64,000 bases of DNA from Cycas panzhihuaensis (Eukaryota > Cycadophyta), in assembly GCA_023213395.1 (NCBI GenBank), contig CM041465.1:8742001-8806000 (forward strand). Reading direction: 5' to 3'. The notes below the pieces were generated by a model, which ran no database searches, was not told the DNA's origin, and saw nothing but the letters and a program-made list of their open reading frames with translations. The translations under genes were made by a program, and so were the position numbers. This document shows positions 34,450 to 45,908 of this stretch, piece after piece; the first letter of the stretch is position 1, and each line of letters begins with the position of its first letter.

Positions 34450-34860
34450 TTTAATATGAGAGGAATTTACAGGACTGATTAATTCATTTGTTAGAAACAA
34501 GAGTGAAATATATAATATAGATCATTTATGTATATGATAAGTATATAAGATAGTCAACACATAATATCATGGATTTACATGGGAAACCTTTCGATAAAAA
34601 AACACCATTAAAAGATTAATAGATTACATTGATATAAAAATATAATGCATACAATGGAATCTAAATCTCTTTATATAGATCCTCAAAGTATACATTTGTT
34701 AATAATATGTCAGCTTACATTGGCCTTAATATCCATATTATTCACACCACACATTGACATTAGTCAAGTAAACTATCACGCTAATATCACCCCTTAATGT
34801 AAATATAGGGTTTTGAAGTCTTCATGAAGGGTTAGACTATCCTTTATCCTTATTGATACA
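34450..34860 (-). repeat. Presumed 3' LTR of copia-C
   Basis: Starts TGTATCAATAAGG right after a GGGGGGA polypurine run. Contains a GGTTTCCCATGTAAATCC block like those near the 3' end of many copia LTRs. No second copy found at the 5' side. Confidence 0.4.
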
Positions 34861-34869
34861 TCCCCCCTG

Positions 34870-35560
34870 AATGATGACTTTTCTAAGTCCTAAATTGGCA
34901 TGAAACTTTATGAAGTGATATTTAGTAAGAACTATGATGAATATATCTATAAGTTTTTCTTCACTTGGAAAAACTTCTACCTATAAATTCCCTTACCTAA
35001 TTTTCCTATGGATGTAATGGTGCTAAATCTCTATATGTTTTACATATGTATGAAATTCTGGATTCTTTGATAGTTGAATAGTACTCTAATTATTAATAAG
35101 TATAACTAGTATGCGAGAAGATGTTCCAAGATTCTCGAAAAGCCCTTGAAGCCATATTACTTTCCTTACACCTACACTGAATTCTTTATATTATAACTTT
35201 GTAGACGATAATCTAATGGCGGTTTACCTTTTGGACTACCATGATACAAAGCCATTGCCAATACCAAAAATATATCCAATAATTGATTTCTTATCTTTAG
35301 CATCTCCATCACAATCTACATTAGTGTACCCATGCAATTTTGCCTCCCTGCCTTAAAGGTATTTAAGGCCAAGATTGGATGTTCCCTTAACATACTTTAA
35401 AATCCTCTTCATAGCAACCCAAGGCGGTTCTTATGGATTATGCATATAATGAGATACTAATCCAATAGTATAAATAATATCAGCCTAGTATGATTTAAAT
35501 AAATCAAACTCCCTACCAATTATTGATATAGAGTCCCATCTATACTAAGCTTATTCATAT
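34870..35560 (-). pseudogene. pol: Copia-C RNase H
   Basis: Minus-strand pieces read IGLVSHYMHNPQEPPWVAMK, RILKYVKGTSNLGL, LHGYTNVDCDGDAKDKKSIIGY (catalytic Asp region with D.DWAGD.D.R.ST.GY as the usual form) and KHIEI.HHYIHRKIR, the HI...HF.R motif near the end of copia RNase H. The coding region ends about 30 bases before the polypurine tract. Several stops. Confidence 0.85.
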
Positions 35561-36450
35561 ATTTTAGGAGCTTTATACCCTTTACATATGATATTTTCAT
35601 TGGTTTGTAATCCTTTATCTTGAATCTCTCAAGTATGTTATCTTTATACCTTGACTATGACATCATGATTTAATCATCTATTTGACTAACCCCATTGCCT
35701 AAGAAGTAATGAAGTGGCACAAGATATATCATATCGAAAGTATGTCCGAAATATAACTTTGTAACTACAATAGTTATATTACAATTGGTTGTAACAATAA
35801 GGTCATCTACATATAATATAATAGTAACTATTGTAGATCCATTCCTTTAAATATATAGGCTTAGCTCTTGTTCTATTAATATAAAATCATTTTCCTTTAA
35901 TATAGCATCTATCTTGGCATACTAAGTATGTGGTGCTTATTTCAAACCATAAAGATATTTCTTCAAGTGATACACTAAATGTCCTTATTCTTCCTTCACA
36001 AAACCAAGAGGTGGATCCATATAGATCTCTTCTTTTAAGTCTCTATTAAGGAAAGTTAATTTCATGTCCATCTAGCGTACTCTGAACCATATGTAACTAC
36101 TAAAGTAATGATTAATTGACTATTATCCTCTTAAAGATTAGTACAAATATCTCCTCATGGTTGATTCCTTCTTTCTATTTGAATCCTTACATAATAAGTC
36201 TAGCCTTATACTCATATACCTCTCTATTAGAGCAAAACTTTGTCCTCTAGACCCACTTGTAACTAACCATGTTCTTAGATGAAGGTAAGCGAACCAAATC
36301 CCATATGTCATTCCTCATAATCAAACTATACTCCTCCTCCATTGTAGCTCTCTATCGTGGATCTCATTTCACTTCTTCATATGAAATAGGATTACTAGAG
36401 TCATTGGTGTTTACCACCAAAGTCTGACTAGCATATTAGATTATTTATTA
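35561..36450 (-). pseudogene. pol: Copia-C reverse transcriptase
   Basis: The catalytic box LYVDDLIVT lies at about 35795-35830 in the sequence TIVTIILYVDDLIVTTN, with both catalytic Asp codons intact. Upstream pieces around 35990-36080 carry the LKEEIYM.PPLGFVKEE-like segment and around 36240-36330 the KW....K segment. Stops and frameshifts are frequent. Confidence 0.85.
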
Positions 36451-36555
36451 TCCACCTATAAGATCTTCTACTATTACATTAGATTCTTTAATCATCCTCT
36501 TATCCCATAATAGAATTGAAACATATAGTGTTGTATGTGCATCTTCCTATGATGG

Positions 36556-37600
36556 CTACTCATTATTACTACTACTTGGTTTAGTTTCTATTTCTATTAC
36601 AATGCTTAGATTGATGTCCTCTACACTTATTGAAACATAACTTAGAAATGGAAGAAGTGTAGAGTAAAAGATATCTTTAGATAAATTCTTAGTATGATAC
36701 ATCATTGACTCATCAAACTTAGCATCTCGACTAATCAAAAGCTTCCTCTCCTTTAAATTCCAAAGTCTATAAGCTTTATTCTCTTCCAACTACCCCACAA
36801 AGATACACTTCAAGCTCTTATGATCCATCTTCTTTTAATGTGTGTCTAAGATGTGTGCATATGCAATGAAGCTAAATACTATAAAATAGTTAATGGAAGG
36901 CTTTTGACTAATCCATTTCTCCTTGGGGATAATGCCATGAATAGCTTTCATCAACACCCTATTAAGAATATAAATCACTATTGCAATAGCTTCTGCCTAA
37001 AATATCAGTAGTAGATTCTTCACATGCACCATGCACCTCACCATCTCTATCATGGTATGATTCTTTCTTTTTAAAACATCATTTTATTATGGGGTATATG
37101 AGATGATTAGTTCCTATTTTATACCATGATCCAAGAATAATCAATTAAAGGTATTATTTCCATACTTCTTTCCATTATCACTTCATAAAATCTTTATTTT
37201 CTTATCACTCTCATTCTCAACTCAAACTTTCTATTTATGAAAGAAATTAAACACTTCATACTTACTTTTTAAGAAAAAGACACAAGCTTTCCTAGTATAG
37301 TCATCTAAAAACACAAGTATAAAATAAGCATCTAATATAAAAGGATTTGAAAGTGGCCCCATTAAATCGATATGCATGAGTTCCAACTTCTCCTTAACTT
37401 TTAAAGCACAATCCCTATCAAAATGATAACAAGGTTGCTTCTCATATATACATCCTTCACAAATTCCTTTTAAATATGGAACCTATAGTAGACCTACTAC
37501 CATCTTCATTCTATTCGTAAGGTTAATGCTCCTTTAGTTAAGATGTCTAAGGTGCTCATATTATAACTTGCTCACATCATTAGCACTAACAACAAAAGCA
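36556..37600 (-). pseudogene. pol: Copia-C integrase
   Basis: The C-terminal end is open for 77 codons (36789-36556): KAYRLWNLKERKLLISRDAKFDES, the typical junction motif of copia integrase (usual GYRLWDP....I.SRDV.FDE). Further upstream (36850-37600) the sequence parallels copia integrase cores, for example HKGIIPKEKWISQ-like and zinc-region pieces, but no intact catalytic triad can be read in one frame. Confidence 0.78.
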
Positions 37601-37899
37601 TAGGATTCCTTTTAGGCTCTAAATTTCTCAAACACCCAAACATTATCTTAAACTTTCCTAATAGAAATAATAGAGAAGTACCTTTTATGATCCTTAACTA
37701 TGCATCTATTATTATAAACCTTAATTTTCATACTTTATTTGTAGATTTCTTGGGTATCAAGAAGGTTGATCTTCATCTTGGGTACATAATAAATCTCATT
37801 GAATTTTTCACTTGCAAGTGAAATAGAGCTAACACTTTCCACAGGCAATGTAAATGCATCTCTAAAAATGGAATTAATATCACTTGAATTAGCATCTAA

Positions 37900-38778
37900 G
37901 GCATCAAATTTCTACCTCTAATAGGTAATATGTTTCTGCACTCCAAAGTTCAGGATCTAATAGTCTCTCTGATTTAACTCAATTGACAACATTAACACCC
38001 TAATGCAATGTGCTACTAAACTCTTCCCCTTGTCATCTTGGCTAGCTTTGCACTTGTCCTACTTCTTGAACTAGTAATTCTTATCTTTGTAACCCTCCTT
38101 CTTATAGTAATTATACTTACTAGTAAACTTCTTTTTCTCTCAAGATGTATCTCCTATTTTTTGTATGGACTTACCCTCTTAAATAATATCCTTCTTTTAT
38201 GTCTTCATGACTAAGGCTTGATTTGATTATACTCTAGTAAGCATTCCATGATACTTTAACTTGGGTGTCTTTGGTTAGATTTAGGTTCTTCAAGGACTTA
38301 AATTATTCGCCCTCCATAACTTCATCTTTTTCATAGATAGTCTGACATAATGATCCCAAAGAGCATTACATCATCTATTCAGTTTGGCTTTAATTCTTCC
38401 AACATGTTCCTTAAATTAGTGATCTTACTTAGGAATGTAGTTATGTTGTTCTCATCCTCTACTACTAAATTCAGTGGCTCCATCATTAGGGAAATACGGT
38501 GATCTATTTTCTTCTTCTCAAACATCTCATATAGCTTCATCTAGATTTCATAAGGTGTTTCTAGGTTATGGACTAAAGCACTTTGGTTTAAAGAAAAGAC
38601 AACTTGAGTAATCCCATAACCATGAATTGTTTCTTCTCTATATAAATATTCTCTTTCCTATCTAGAGGAATATCCCATAGTGCAAATTTGGTAATCCCCC
38701 AAAGTTGGTTCACCATCATAACCAATTCCATGTTTAACTTCCATTCACTGAAGTTGTTCTAAACCAACTTTTCCATGG
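37900..38778 (-). pseudogene. gag: Copia-C gag
   Basis: Begins at about 38778 with an ATG in minus-strand CACCATGGAAAAG. Recognisable copia Gag pieces: NFSEWKLNMELVMMVNQLWG, IWMKLYEMFEKKKIDHRISLM and HITTFLSKITNLRNMLEELK. The start lies about 20 bases from the primer site, so this element has almost no leader, unlike copia-A and copia-B. Stops and frameshifts throughout. The protease was not clearly seen. Confidence 0.8.
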
Positions 38779-38797
38779 TGACAAATAAGTAAATACT

Positions 38798-38811
38798 GGG
38801 TCTCTATACCA
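38798..38811 (-). promoter_or_regulatory. Primer binding site of copia-C
   Basis: Minus-strand TTGGTATAGAGACC, similar to TTGGTATCAGAGCC, placed directly before gag. Confidence 0.6.
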
Positions 38812-39320
38812 ACCTTACATAGGTAATATTCCATCAAATATAGTGTTTAAATAGTCTTTTTTAAAACATAATATAATAGCTCAGCAAGGCAATTAAACAC
38901 TCACTCACAAGCCCACAAATAATTCAACAAAAAGATAACACTTTATATTGGAAGATATGGATCTTCGAGGAGAGAAAGATATGGTGCATTCCCATAAGAA
39001 ATAATAATAGCTATAAATAATGAAGATATTATTATAGAGTTTCAAGTCAATCAAATAGAGGGATATTTCTCATGATATAATGGAAATAGCACAAATGATT
39101 TAGTTTTTCTTTTGGCAAGAAAAAGAGAGCCTTGCCATAATAGACTCACAATAAGTTTTCTTTATTCTAATTTGCAACAAATTTCCTCCATTTATATTTT
39201 ACAAAACAGAGCATATTTATAGTATGAAAAATTTCTTGATTTAAAAATTTTTGTTATCTTCTTTATTATAAAATTATGATTTAAATTTATATGATTTGAT
39301 TACTTTTGTTGGGATTTACA
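38812..39320 (-). repeat. Presumed 5' LTR of copia-C
   Basis: Reads from a TGTAAATCCC start to the primer site, with CTATAAATATGC as a TATA candidate near 39220. No partner copy in the window, so the limits are uncertain. Confidence 0.45.
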
Positions 39321-40449
39321 CTTGATGTTACATTTCTTGGGAATTTCTATATTTTCTTCCCTATATTGAAAGGTGTTAATTGTAGGCTTACCTCTTTGAA
39401 ACCCTACCTATATAACCTTATTCAAGAGAAATTTAGTAAGGGATTGGGAAGGAAATTTAGGTGGGCCCTAGGGATAGTTGTTGATTTACCATTATTTAAG
39501 AAAGGGAAATTAAAAAATGAAAGATTAGATGGAATCTTCTCTCTAATATTTTGGATAGATATTATGCCCAAAGCTTCACTACCTAATATTCATGTTAATT
39601 TACTTCGGTCATTATTACTGAGTCTTCTCATTCCTAAATGTCATATATTATTTTAATGATGTATGGTAATAAGGATTACCATGTTAGGGTTTTAAAATAG
39701 CTTCTAGGTCCAAAAGGGTAGTTGAACTATACTTTTTTATCCTAGACTATAGTCTATCCTTGATGATGGGGATAATATATTTTATGTGTTTAAGCATATC
39801 ATAGGGATTGATCCTATAACCCAATTGGTAGATTCCACCCATTAACTATGTGACCAAGCACACTTTATGGATCAGTTAGAAAATTGATCAGTGTCTTATA
39901 CTATACTTGCATTAAATGTGTGCCTATCAATACAATACTAAAGACCTAATAATATAAATATATAACAATCCTTGTTGCCTATTTTGAATTAGGATAATTT
40001 CCAAATTCAAGACTTGTAAATGACCATACTATATCTATGGAACAATCCATGCATAATTGGCCTAAGAATTCATATTGGTTGTTTTGCATATTTATAATGC
40101 TAACTCTAGAATAATTTACAATGGAAGCATTTTATGGGAATTGTAAGAATGAGGTCAATCTACTTTAAACAAAAGGAGAAAATCATTAAACCAACCAAAA
40201 TTAGAACCCATGACTTATAAGAATCCCTTTAAAACTTATGTCAATATACTACATATATTAAAGCCTACAAAGATCATTTTTATTAAAGTTTTATGGCAAA
40301 TTAAACCTCTACATAACTTGTAGATGAAAATATAATTCTAGTATATGCTTATATCATGATGTCTATAAAATACATATTAAATCACTAAAATATAATCAAT
40401 TCTTATTTTAAAACTATTACAAGCAATGCATATCACTTGATAAACTAAT
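39321..40449. other. AT-rich stretch without recognisable gene
   Basis: An open frame of 116 codons (39306-39656, + strand) has no motif I recognise and overlaps the copia-C end; it may be chance. Nothing else seen. Confidence 0.45.
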
Positions 40450-40859
40450 TAAAGAGGTTTAATGGGATGCACCAAACACAAATGGTTCTTCAACTTCAAG
40501 TGAAAAAGATAGAAAATATGGTAGTCAAGCTTCTATTTCATTGATAATGGAAACCAAATTACAACTTAGGTGGATTGAGAGAACCTTGGTAATAAATGAA
40601 CACCAATAAGGAGTATTGAAATACAATCTCTTAAGAAAGAAACAAGACTCAACAACTATTCTTTACAAAACTTGGCCTTAAATAGGCATATTAGGCCTCT
40701 TTACAACAAATCTCATTGGTGGAAAAAATGACCTCAAATTCTATTAGCATGTATAAGCATCCCATGTATATAAATTAATAACTAACACTAACCCTTTGAT
40801 GACTAACACCCTAAGTGTTAGCTTAACTCACTCCACTTATAAAGGGTGAACATGTAATA
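40450..40859 (-). repeat. 3' LTR of second chromovirus copy
   Basis: Begins TATTACATG after the polypurine tract at 40861-40872 (minus AGGGGAGAGGAC). Blocks such as AAAGGGTTA.GTGTTA and TACTCCTT...TTCATTTATT are shared with the LTR split at 24473/32320. Far end approximate. Confidence 0.6.
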
Positions 40860-40872
40860 GGTCCTCTCCCCT

Positions 40873-41290
40873 AAGATGTTGAGTGTTCAAAGTTAATAAC
40901 AAGATTTGGACATTGCTTAATAAACTCTGTTGAATCCCATATTACTTCATTTCACTCATAGTTCACTCATTATACCAAATATTTAGAAATAGTCCTATTC
41001 CTCAAGTGGCAATGGTGACTGGTAAGAATCTAGTTAGGGGGAATAGTATGATGTTGTTTCTCATCCAAAACTAATAAAATAGATTAGGGTATTATGTTTT
41101 GGACAAGGTGTTTCTTAATGAAAGAAGCATATAAGACATTAGAGGGGAGGGGGCGTGCAAGTTCAAGGGTAATACATTGAACAATTTTACAAAGGCCATA
41201 GTAATGAGGGCTTAACTTGTGATTTCTATAATATTTAGGGGACCATTATTTGTATGGTTAAAGGAAAAAGAAGATAAAATCACCCACATT
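40873..41290 (-). pseudogene. pol: Chromovirus integrase tail and chromodomain (second copy)
   Basis: Minus-strand pieces read KLSPHYYGPCKIVQCI (GPY/F-like, near 41205) and IKKHLVQN, then CHLRNRTISKYLV (near 40980), matching the LRNRSISEYLIKW pattern of the chromodomain that tethers chromovirus integrase to chromatin, then WDSTEFIKQCPNL (usual ATWE...I...P.L). Spread over frames. The rest of the element, towards higher coordinates, is missing, cut off near the copia LTR at 41334. Confidence 0.75.
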
Positions 41291-41333
41291 AAATTATTTA
41301 TATATTAAAATATAATGTTTAATGTGGGTTTAT

Positions 41334-41728
41334 TGTACACATACACTTCCCATAATTCACCTACTTTGAGATGTGTGAGATACACATATATCTATACTAT
41401 CTCTTTATTGGATGATGTAATGGCTCTTTATATTTGATAGGATACTCATGAGGTTATATCACTATATATATGTACACTCACCACTTGTGAAACTAAGAAA
41501 GGTTTAAGAAAGAATAGACAAAAGAGAGAAAACATTACGATCATAAACTGAGTCCTAACTCCACCTTCTCCCATGGTTTTTCCCATAATGGGTTTTCCAT
41601 GTATAAATCTGGGTGTCCATCCAATAATGCTTGCTTTACATGTTTGATGTTTAATAGTTATATTGATTACTTCACTATATGTGCATACTCATGAGTTTAT
41701 TATTATTACATCTTTCATATTTTAACAT
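41334..41728 (+). repeat. Copia LTR followed by a primer site
   Basis: The end TTTTAACA is followed at once by TGGTATCAAAGTG (41729), an initiator-Met-type primer site. The segment has CTATATATATGTAC as TATA candidate near 41464 and a CTCCCATGGTTTTTCCC block typical of copia LTR ends. Start point approximate. No coding region follows: the next sequence is the inverted LTR pair. Confidence 0.6.
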
Positions 41729-41883
41729 GGTATCAAAGTGTTATATTTATTGATTGCTACCAAATTTTATTGAAAAACTTAAAAATAGTGTAAGTAAGAT
41801 GCCATTTTTGATAAATAGGCCTCTATTTTTCCCCCAACTCATAAAATATCAATTAAACATGTACATAAATAATTATGATACCA

Positions 41884-42260
41884 TGTTAGATTAACATCAA
41901 TATCTAAATCAATGTACATGCAACCAAATAAACTAAAAAAATCAAATCAAACATGAAATATTAAGCCAAATATTTAAAGAAAGGTCATCACGAGTAAATT
42001 GGTTACACCATGCATTTCTATTCCAGTAGACATTTTGCATGTAAATTCTCTAATATATAAATGAAAGGTGTGGGGCTTAATTTATAAGCATACCATGTAT
42101 AATTACATCAATTCCATTGGCTAACATATCAGCAACAGTGGTGGACTTGACTCAACTTTACATAATGATTAAATTTATAATTGTAGTCTCACCTAATGCA
42201 CATGAAATATAAATATGTAAATATTACAATGTAATGATGGGGTCATTATAAGTTTTAACA
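41884..42260 (-). repeat. Left LTR of the head-to-head pair
   Basis: 377 bp; starts at the centre (TGTTAAAACTTATAATG on minus) and ends TCTAACA beside the minus-strand primer site TGGTATCATAA (41873-41883). Confidence 0.8.
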
Positions 42261-42266
42261 TAAACT

Positions 42267-42649
42267 TGTTAAAACTTGTAATGACCCCTTCACAACATTG
42301 TAATATTTGCATATTTGTGTATTATGTACTTAAGCAAGACCCCCCATTATAATTTAATCATAATGTAAAGTTAAGTCAGGTTTACCACCTTTGTTAATAT
42401 ATTAGCCAATGGAATTGATGTAATTATTCATGGTATGCTTATAAATTAAGCACCACACCTTTCATTTAGACATTGGATAATTTACATATAAAAGCTCTAC
42501 CAAAATAGAGATGCACAATGCAACCAATTTACTTGTAGCCCTTTACTCAGTATATTTGCTTATGTTTATCTCTTTTATAATGTTTAATTTAATTTGTTGA
42601 GTTATTTGGTTAAATGCATATTATTTTAAATCATATTGCTAATCTAATA
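42267..42649 (+). repeat. Right LTR of the head-to-head pair
   Basis: 383 bp; starts TGTTAAAACTTGTAATG and ends CTAATA (from CTAACA) beside the primer site TAGTATTAGAGCC (42650-42662). Confidence 0.8.
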
Positions 42650-42810
42650 TAGTATTAGAGCCTATTACATGCATTTTTCATTGATATTTTATGAGTTATA
42701 TGAAAAACAAAGGCTCATTTGCCAAAAATAGTATTATGTTTATACTGTTTTCAAGTTTTCCATATTTTTTAATAGAAATCAGTAAATATGACATTACTAT
42801 AAGTAATTTT

Positions 42811-43946
42811 TAACTTGCACTAGCTCTCAAGTATAGCTCATAGGGTTTGTAGCAGTTTGTAAACCTCACAATTCTAGTTTTAGCCAAAATAATAAAAATG
42901 GCTCATTATTTCCTCCATTTCCCCATGTTCAACCCTAAATCTATTTATGGAAGCTATGATCTACTCTTGAATGAATTTCTATCACCTATAGCAGTCCTTT
43001 GAGGCTATCAAATAGTTGTTCTAAGTAAATACAAAAGATTTTAGTGGATTCTATCAATTTTTTAGCCCTAGTAAGATATATCGCCATCCTAAGTCTATCC
43101 ATCTTATTTTGGCCTTATTTTAACCTTGTTTCATCTTTGAGTGGGTTAAAATCTAGCATATAGAAGTGTCATACCTCTACAATTCCATTCTAGTCTAGAT
43201 CAAAGTAATTTTAGATTAATTTAATTGAAAAAAGTTACCCTACATCGCCCAAAAGTTGTGTAGCCTTCAACGATGAATTTTATTTTGAAACATCTTTTTC
43301 CTTTTTAAGTTTGATTTAAATTAAATTATATTTAATTAAGTATTGAAATCTACACTAGCGGACTATTTGTTTGTCACATTAGACCCCACATAACCTCATT
43401 TATTGATTAAAAGGGGTAGAACTCAAATTTTATAAGTTACTTTTCATAATTTTTAATTAATAAAAAAGATTAGGCTACATTTGATAGGTTTTCAGGTCTA
43501 TTTAGCCCCTTAGTAGTCCATCCTATGGTCACATATAGCCATGGTAAGATTGGGGGCTAGCCAACAAAGGGGGCTTAAGCCATCACTATTTAGTTTTTTA
43601 TTATAAAGTGTACCTATCAATGTTTCTACCATAACTTCTCAAGGAAGCATCAAATTTGGGAACTATCTAAATCATTAAAAAGCTAATTTAGAGTGCTACA
43701 AATTTAAGCCATTTTTAGCTAGATTTGAGATTATTTTAAAGGAGTTATAAGTTGCCTAAGTTGACCTTCTTATTTAAGCAATCATAAGAACTATTTCATC
43801 AATTAAAGGCTTATATTTTATTTTGCATAAGAGTGTTGATGATGTATGTTATTGTTACCTATTAGTAGTTTATTCTAAACTATTTTTTAGGCTACCTACT
43901 AGTAGTTTATTCTAAACTATTTTTATAGGTGTTATTGTTAAGGGAT
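42811..43946. other. AT-rich stretch without recognisable gene
   Basis: No clear gag follows the right-hand leader. A two-unit 37-bp direct repeat lies at 43857-43926 (ACCTA.TAGTAGTTTATTC blocks), next to the copia-E insertion point. Confidence 0.5.
43857..43926. repeat. 37-bp direct repeat, two units
   Basis: Both units contain TAGTAGTTTATTCTAAACTA, joined by TTAGGCT. Confidence 0.9.
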
Positions 43947-44619
43947 TGTTAGATAATATGATAATAATGGTTTGGAGGCTAAAATTTTGATAGATTGGCA
44001 GTACAATTTCTCCTCCAAACTTCTGCAGGGGGGATCCAATAAGGGCAAGAGCGCCCCTTAGCTAGGGAGTGTGGGGGATGCTAAAACTCCCTCCCCCCCC
44101 CCCCCCCATAAAGAGGGGGTTCAAGGGTGGTAGCCCCTAACCCAAAAAGCCAGCACTAAAAAGCATTCTAAATTGTAAAGATAATTAGGGTTGTTCATTC
44201 AAAATATCCCAAATTTGATGGTTGAGATTTGTACCTTCTATGACTCTCTCATATAGCCCAATTTAGGGTGTTTTTTCATTATGTTGATGGTATTTAATGT
44301 ATTGGATGTACTATAAGGAGTTGGGTGGCTAGTTATTATTGTTATGAGCATTCTACTATAGATCATGTATATTTCTCTATTATTTGATAATAAAGATCGA
44401 TACTTTTCTTATGTGGATGCTTCCCTAGTACACTACTAAGGTTTTACCATGTTACATTTGGTGTATTTATGATTCTTTATCTCTATAATTTATTTATTAT
44501 ATTATCTCTAGTTTAAGAACTTACATATTAAATTTTAGTTTTAATTCTTATAACTAGTTGCAAAAATAGTTTAGATCCTGGTGGCAGTTTCTAGTTATTA
44601 GGACCTAGTTTTCTCAACA
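43947..44619 (+). repeat. 5' LTR of copia-E
   Basis: 673 bp, TGTTAGATAATATG to TTCTCAACA. Holds a C17 run at about 44089-44106 near a GAGGGGG block. Confidence 0.95.
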
Positions 44620-44621
44620 AG

Positions 44622-44634
44622 TGGTATCGGAGCC
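44622..44634 (+). promoter_or_regulatory. Primer binding site of copia-E
   Basis: TGGTATCGGAGCC, one mismatch from the initiator-Met tRNA site, two bases after the LTR. Confidence 0.92.
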
Positions 44635-44691
44635 ACTTTTATTTTTACAACAAGTTTGTAAAGGTTTTAGTATCAACATTTTCTATACCAA

Positions 44692-45470
44692 ATGGTAAAA
44701 CTAGTGAACATAAAGTTTAAGGTGGAGAAATTTAATAGCAAGAATAACTTTGAGTTGTGGAAGCTAGAAGCATATGATGTTCTAGTACAACAGGGTTTGT
44801 ATAGAGCTCTTGCAAGAAATTCACAGGGATGGAAGATGACGAATAGGATGATTTGGATAAAAGGGCTCTTAGCACAATGTGATTATACTTGGAAAATGAA
44901 GTTCTATTTAACATCGAAGGGGAGTAGATAGCAGTAGGATTATGGACTTAGTTAGAAAGCTTGTACATGACCAAATCATTGACGAATTGAATCTACTTCA
45001 AGATGCAATTATACTCATTATGAATGAAGGAAGGTATAAAAATTATTAATCATTTAAATAATTTTAATACTCTTATTTATCAATTGGCTAGTATCAATGT
45101 CATAATTGAGGATGAGGATAAGGCTATTACCTTATTATGTTTTATCATCTCAATTAGTTTTAGCAATACAGATGAATCAGACTATGATTCTATTACAAGT
45201 GCTTTGCTAATAGAAGAAGTTAGGAGGAAGTCTAGTCTTGAAACCTCCATACCAAAAGATATGACAACAAGGGGCAAAATGATTGAGAGAGGATAAACCT
45301 CCAAAGATACATTGAGATCAAAGTCAAAAGGAAAGAAGGGTAAGCTCAAATGTTGGCACTACAATAAGATACGTCACTTTAAGAAGGATTGCTATAAAAA
45401 GGAGTTCTAGAAAAAGGAAGATCCTACCAAGGAGGCTAATCAAGTGGAGTTAAATCAAGGTACAAATGAT
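44692..45470 (+). pseudogene. gag: Copia-E gag
   Basis: Start ATG at 44692 opens KFKVEKFNSKNNFELWK, the usual copia Gag beginning (F.G.N.F..WK), with GLLAQCDYTWKMKF further on. After stops near 44930 the frame resumes at 45024 (INHLNNFNTLIYQLASINV, then EDKAITLLC..ISISF), typical of the UBN2 Gag domain. A zinc knuckle near 45350 reads CWHYNKIRHFKKDC: CCHC with Gly to Arg before His. The start lies about 58 bases after the primer site. Confidence 0.9.
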
Positions 45471-45908
45471 GATGTATTAGTTGCTTATAATATCTCCAAT
45501 TAACATCATGACTGGTTATTAGATTTAGGTGCTTCACACCACATGTGTCCACACAAGAGTTGGTTTTGATCATACCAACCTCTTGATGGTGGTGATGTGG
45601 TTATGGGAAATGAAGTTTCCTATAAGACAGTAGGCATTGGTAGCATCAAAATTAAAATATGTGATGGTATAATGAGAATATTAACTGAAGTTAAACATGT
45701 ACTTAATCTAAAAAGGAATCTAATTTTCTTAGGTGAACTAGATTCTGGTGGTCATAAGTACATAGGTCATGAAGAAGTCTTGAAGGTGTTAAAGGGTGCC
45801 TTGGTTGTTATAAAAGCCTTAAGGAAAGGAAACTTTTATATTTTAGTGAGAAGTATAGATGTTGGCCATGTAGCTATAGTACCAAAGACTATAGAACATC
45901 TAGCTTAG
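45471..45908 (+). pseudogene. pol: Copia-E protease and GAG-pre-integrase start
   Basis: The active site reads WLLDLGASHHMCP (about 45514; usual LDSGAS.HM, Ser changed to Leu), with the catalytic Asp kept. After a stop at about 45568 an open frame (45597-45908) continues with VVMGNEVSYKTVGIGSIKI, LTEVKHVLNLKRNLIFLGELDS (the L..V.YVP.L..NLIS...L motif) and the start of the GAG-pre-integrase region, ending in KTIEHLA before a stop. Confidence 0.88.

Larger units (their letters stand above)
34450..39320 (-). mobile_element. Ty1/copia relic copia-C
   Basis: Minus-strand order from high to low coordinate: presumed 5' LTR (about 38812-39320), primer site, gag, integrase, RT, RNase H, polypurine tract at about 34861-34867, presumed 3' LTR (about 34450-34860). 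The two end segments do not match each other over their first bases (TGTAAATCCC against TGTATCAATA), so one end may be replaced or misidentified. Limits are approximate. Confidence 0.75.
41740..42810. repeat. 1-kb imperfect palindrome: two copia LTRs head to head with outward leaders
   Basis: Left arm about 41740-42260, spacer TAAACT (42261-42266), right arm 42267 to about 42810. Each arm is an LTR, then a primer site, then about 140 bases of leader, reading outward from the centre. Both LTRs begin TGTTAAAACTT.TAATGACCCC. The arms have diverged by many substitutions, so the structure is old. Confidence 0.85.

Noticed and set aside
39306-39656. 116-codon + strand frame as a host gene
   Set aside because: No recognisable motif, no supporting splice or promoter context, and overlap with the presumed copia-C LTR; not better than chance in AT-rich DNA.
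41884-42649. A MITE or foldback DNA transposon
   Set aside because: The arms have LTR-type ends (TGTTAA...AACA) and each is followed by an initiator-Met-type primer site, which fits LTRs and not a foldback element.
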